A stretch of 64,000 bases of DNA from Spongilla lacustris (Eukaryota; Porifera; Demospongiae; Spongillida; Spongillidae): contig OX442429.1 of NCBI GenBank assembly GCA_949361645.1, forward strand, positions 2,793,231 to 2,857,230, read 5' to 3'. How positions within the stretch are numbered: the stretch's first letter is position 1; each line of letters begins with the position of its first letter. Under the pieces are notes generated by a model. The model ran no database searches. It had not been told where the DNA came from and was given only the letters and a program-made list of their open reading frames with translations. A program made the translations under genes and the position numbers. Positions 62,905-64,000 of this stretch are shown here, one piece after another.

Positions 62905-64000
62905 GTTTTCTCCTTATTGAGTTGACCTTAACATTATGTTGATGCAGTTCTTGATTTTGGTGTAAATGTACTTGTTCACTATTATTGTTGCAGGACAATT
63001 TGAGCAGCGATGAGTGCAGAAACATACCTTTATACTACCAATAAATTGTGCAGAATGAATTAATGCTAAATATACAAAAACTGAATATGGGATGGTTGGC
63101 TTAACATATGGATATAAAGCAATTGGTGTTAAAGTGTGCTTCAAGTGTAAAATGGAATGCAATTTACAGCTTTCATGTAATAGTACTTGCAACAAGTTGT
63201 CTAATAACACGACTAGTTTGAGTACAGGCATTACTGATCTACATATAAATTATACAATAGTACTGTGTAGCTTAGCCTTTGGTGTAGTGTTTCAGGAGGT
63301 TATTGTTGGAAATGATGAAGCATTGTACTCATGGTTATTAACAACATTGCTGACATTCTGGGAAATGGAGCTGTTAGTGCTGTTTTATATAACATCAAAA
63401 CTACCATCCAATTCTGTTGTGTATATCAGTAGTATTAGTAGAAGGTGGGGGCGCATAGACTATCATAGAATCATTGTTAACATTCATGGAGTTAGGGCCT
63501 TCACTTCTCCCTAGTGGCCTAGCCACAACCATGCCCAGATTTGAATACAAAGATTTAACTAAGTGTCAGATAAATAGGTTTCATGTCTCTTGGCTTCATC
63601 TCGACTATGAACCTACCACTGTGATAGTAATTTACTTGCTGACCTACCCCATGTTTTTCACCATGGGAGAAGAGGACCCTCTATAGTTTGGACATGAGAA
63701 TCGATACTCTGAAAAGCGAAGATAGGATCTTTGAAATTCACTAGACATAACTTATAATTCTCAACTTTATCTTCACTTATTCCACTTGGATTTCCTTACT
63801 ACTTTGGATACTTCATTGCACCTTATGCCATGTGTATATTTAAGGCTGTACTAGAAAGAAACTATGGTGATTAGTTATTGCCTAATTTAAAAATAATAAC
63901 CCCTTGTTAAATTAATAATTATTAAGTTTTTTCCCCTTCTACTACTGGAGGTAGTGGTGCTTTGCTGCAAGAATGGATTTTCATTGCTACACTGCCTCGT
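62905..64000. other. 3' region of the 7TM gene and unannotated end
   Basis: Contains a canonical AATAAA at 63040-63045, a plausible polyadenylation signal for the 7TM gene. Beyond it are only short ORFs without recognisable similarity. Confidence 0.5.

Noticed and set aside
63092..63514. 140-residue ORF as a second receptor or secreted protein
   Set aside because: Cysteine-rich start and a hydrophobic stretch, but no signal peptide, no homology, and it lies in the probable 3' region of the 7TM gene.

Overview
The window looks like nuclear DNA from an early-branching animal, most likely a sponge. That placement is inference. It rests on clearly metazoan genes (a ciliary distal-appendage protein, a cadherin, NAXD, a 7TM receptor), on introns as short as about 50 nt beside kilobase introns packed with minisatellites, and on retroelement and transposon relics of kinds I associate with sponges and cnidarians. 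The non-coding DNA is AT-rich, saturated with the palindrome ACATGTACATGT, and crowded with tandem repeats.

Layout. (1) 42-479: the C-terminal end of a LINE-type reverse-transcriptase ORF, + strand. (2) 849-32017, - strand: one large gene that I assembled exon by exon as CEP164 (28 coding exons, phase-consistent throughout, 1392 codons plus stop). Its introns hold a second LINE relic, a fold-back MITE and more than a dozen minisatellite arrays. (3) 32285-35523, + strand: a four-exon gene whose C-terminus resembles the CKAP2/CKAP2L C-terminal domain, divergent from CEP164 across a promoter of less than 270 bp. (4) 36446-39838, - strand: a single-exon cadherin. (5) 41990-56732, + strand: the eight-exon NAD(P)H-hydrate dehydratase NAXD. 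Its 8.5-kb seventh intron carries hAT-like and tyrosine-recombinase relics, and its last intron carries an 0.8-kb fold-back element. (6) 56943-57165: a GC-rich island of small GAA/TTC-loop hairpins. (7) 59321-60416, - strand: two exons of a basic, probably multicopy protein family. (8) 61891-62904, + strand: a single-exon seven-transmembrane receptor.

How the genes relate. CEP164 (mother-centriole distal appendages, cilium docking) and the CKAP2-like gene (spindle/microtubule) share a divergent promoter with an NRF1-like palindrome, which would suit cell-cycle or centrosome co-regulation. The other genes look functionally independent.

The most unusual observation is that five intronic minisatellites, four in CEP164 and one in NAXD, begin exactly at an exon's 5' splice site. 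Each repeats the exon end plus the GT donor many times, leaving a ladder of decoy splice donors directly downstream of the real one.
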